Source: Pelomonas sp. SE-A7 (lineage in GTDB: Bacteria; Pseudomonadota; Gammaproteobacteria; Burkholderiales; Burkholderiaceae_C). From it: DNA of 64,000 nucleotides. The notes beneath the pieces were generated by a model, which had not been told where the DNA came from, searched no databases, and worked only from the letters and a program-made list of their open reading frames with translations. Position 1 is the first letter of the stretch. Every line of letters begins with the position of its first letter. A program made the translations under genes and the position numbers. This document shows, one piece after another, positions 63,410 through 64,000 of the stretch. Location: assembly GCF_030345705.1 (NCBI RefSeq), contig NZ_JAUASW010000001.1, forward strand, positions 310,001-374,000, given 5' to 3'.

Positions 63410-64000
63410 ATGGCCAAGACCTTGCTGGACTATGTGTACGAGCATGAGGCCGGCCGCGCCGGCACGGTCTTCCTGAGCCAGCCCGTGGGCGCTGGCCGGG
63501 TGATCGACTACCGCTGGGCCGAGACCGTGGACCAGGCGCGCCGCATGGCCGCACATCTGCGCAGTCAGGGATTTCCGCCGGGGGCGCGGATCGCCATGCT
63601 GTCCAAGAACTGCGCCCACTTCATCATGACCGAGCTGGCGATCTGGATGGCGGGCTACACCACGGTGGCGATCTTTCCCACCGAGACCGCCGAGACCGTG
63701 GCCTATGTGCTGGAACACAGCGAGGCCAGCCTGCTCTTCGTCGGCAAGCTCGACCTCTGGGAGCAGCAGCGCAGCGCGGTGCCGGCCGGCATGCCCTGCA
63801 TAGCCCTGCCGCTGGCGCCGCCCAACGAGCATCCGCGCTGGGATGAAATCATCGCCCGCACCGCGCCTCTGCCAGGCGCTATTCAACGCGACAGCGGCGA
63901 CCTGGCCATGCTGCTCTACACCTCGGGCTCGACCGGCCGACCCAAGGGCGTGATGTGCAGCTTTGGAGCGATCACGCGGGCCGCAGAGGGCATTTCCGCC
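63410..64000 (+). CDS. Acyl-CoA synthetase, AMP-forming (partial, runs off the window)
   Basis: The first 197 residues are visible. They open M-A-K-T-L-L-D-Y and carry the ANL-family N-terminal fold (ARIAMLSKNCAHFIMTELAIW, VAIFPTETAET) and the phosphate-binding P-loop YTSGSTGRPKG. GAGGA stands before the ATG. It would activate a fatty or aromatic acid with CoA. The C-terminal half lies outside the window. Confidence 0.9.
   Translation, partial: MAKTLLDYVYEHEAGRAGTVFLSQPVGAGRVIDYRWAETVDQARRMAAHLRSQGFPPGARIAMLSKNCAHFIMTELAIWMAGYTTVAIFPTETAETVAYVLEHSEASLLFVGKLDLWEQQRSAVPAGMPCIALPLAPPNEHPRWDEIIARTAPLPGAIQRDSGDLAMLLYTSGSTGRPKGVMCSFGAITRAAEGISA

Overview
This is a GC-rich (roughly two-thirds G+C), gene-dense chromosomal segment. 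It looks like a betaproteobacterium of the order Burkholderiales, in the Rubrivivax/Roseateles/Leptothrix neighbourhood. The grounds are the type VI-style Fha/kinase/phosphatase trio, a PEP-CTERM-like protein, CysB-type regulators with a sulfate importer, many signalling proteins, and a palindromic repeat of a kind common in that order. No rRNA, CRISPR array, phage or transposase gene was seen. One tRNA is present: tRNA-Ala, anticodon CGC.

Layout. (1) 1-4107, minus strand: a protein-phosphorylation module resembling the post-translational control unit of type VI secretion (Ser/Thr kinase with a repeat linker, FHA/TagH protein, PP2C phosphatase, and the first codons of a further gene). (2) 4281-13739, plus strand: an apparent four-gene operon. 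It encodes a TpsB transporter, a giant TpsA-type exoprotein with eight YDG repeats and a C-terminal caspase-like peptidase domain, an OmpA-like protein, and a membrane-anchored protein with an HExxH motif. (3) 13756-20090, minus: sulfate import (cysT, cysW, cysA, a CysB-like regulator, a hydrolase gene with an internal deletion, a second CysB-like regulator, and the periplasmic binding protein). (4) 20216-23361, minus: slyX, a polar amino-acid ABC importer without a local ATPase gene, and a PEP-CTERM-like secreted protein. (5) 23525-28493: dienelactone hydrolase, a diguanylate cyclase, small hypotheticals, a divergent yciI/hxlR pair with a clear operator-promoter, and a redoxin gene with a relic of a paralogue's 3' end nearby. 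(6) 28529-38888: DsbD, a TonB-dependent receptor, a two-component pair with a hybrid kinase, a single-domain globin, the tRNA, and an arginine-deiminase-like protein lacking its catalytic residues. (7) 39098-42545: an alpha/beta hydrolase and the rubrerythrin / Fe-S reductase / DUF3501 cluster. (8) 42533-56360: two AraC-type regulators, then a compact nine-gene catabolic operon (CoA-based beta-oxidation enzymes, aldehyde dehydrogenase, a Ser-type sulfatase, a ChoD-like GMC oxidase, a small membrane protein). (9) 56364-64000: an XRE regulator, an outer-membrane barrel, an S9 peptidase, a lipoprotein hydrolase, a GAF-EAL protein, and the 5' part of an acyl-CoA synthetase.

How the genes may work together. 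The operon at 4281-13739 looks like a secreted or surface protease system: the TpsB pore would export an adhesin-like fibre carrying a caspase fold, with an OmpA-like and an HExxH partner. The operon at 44938-56360 reads as a route for a hydrophobic sulfate ester: desulfation, alcohol oxidation, aldehyde oxidation, CoA activation, then beta-oxidation. The sulfate freed there would be a sulfur source, although the sulfate importer lies far away in this window. Both readings are inferences from domain content and gene order. Start codons were moved inward wherever homologous N-termini, signal peptides, ribosome binding sites or gene overlaps indicated it.
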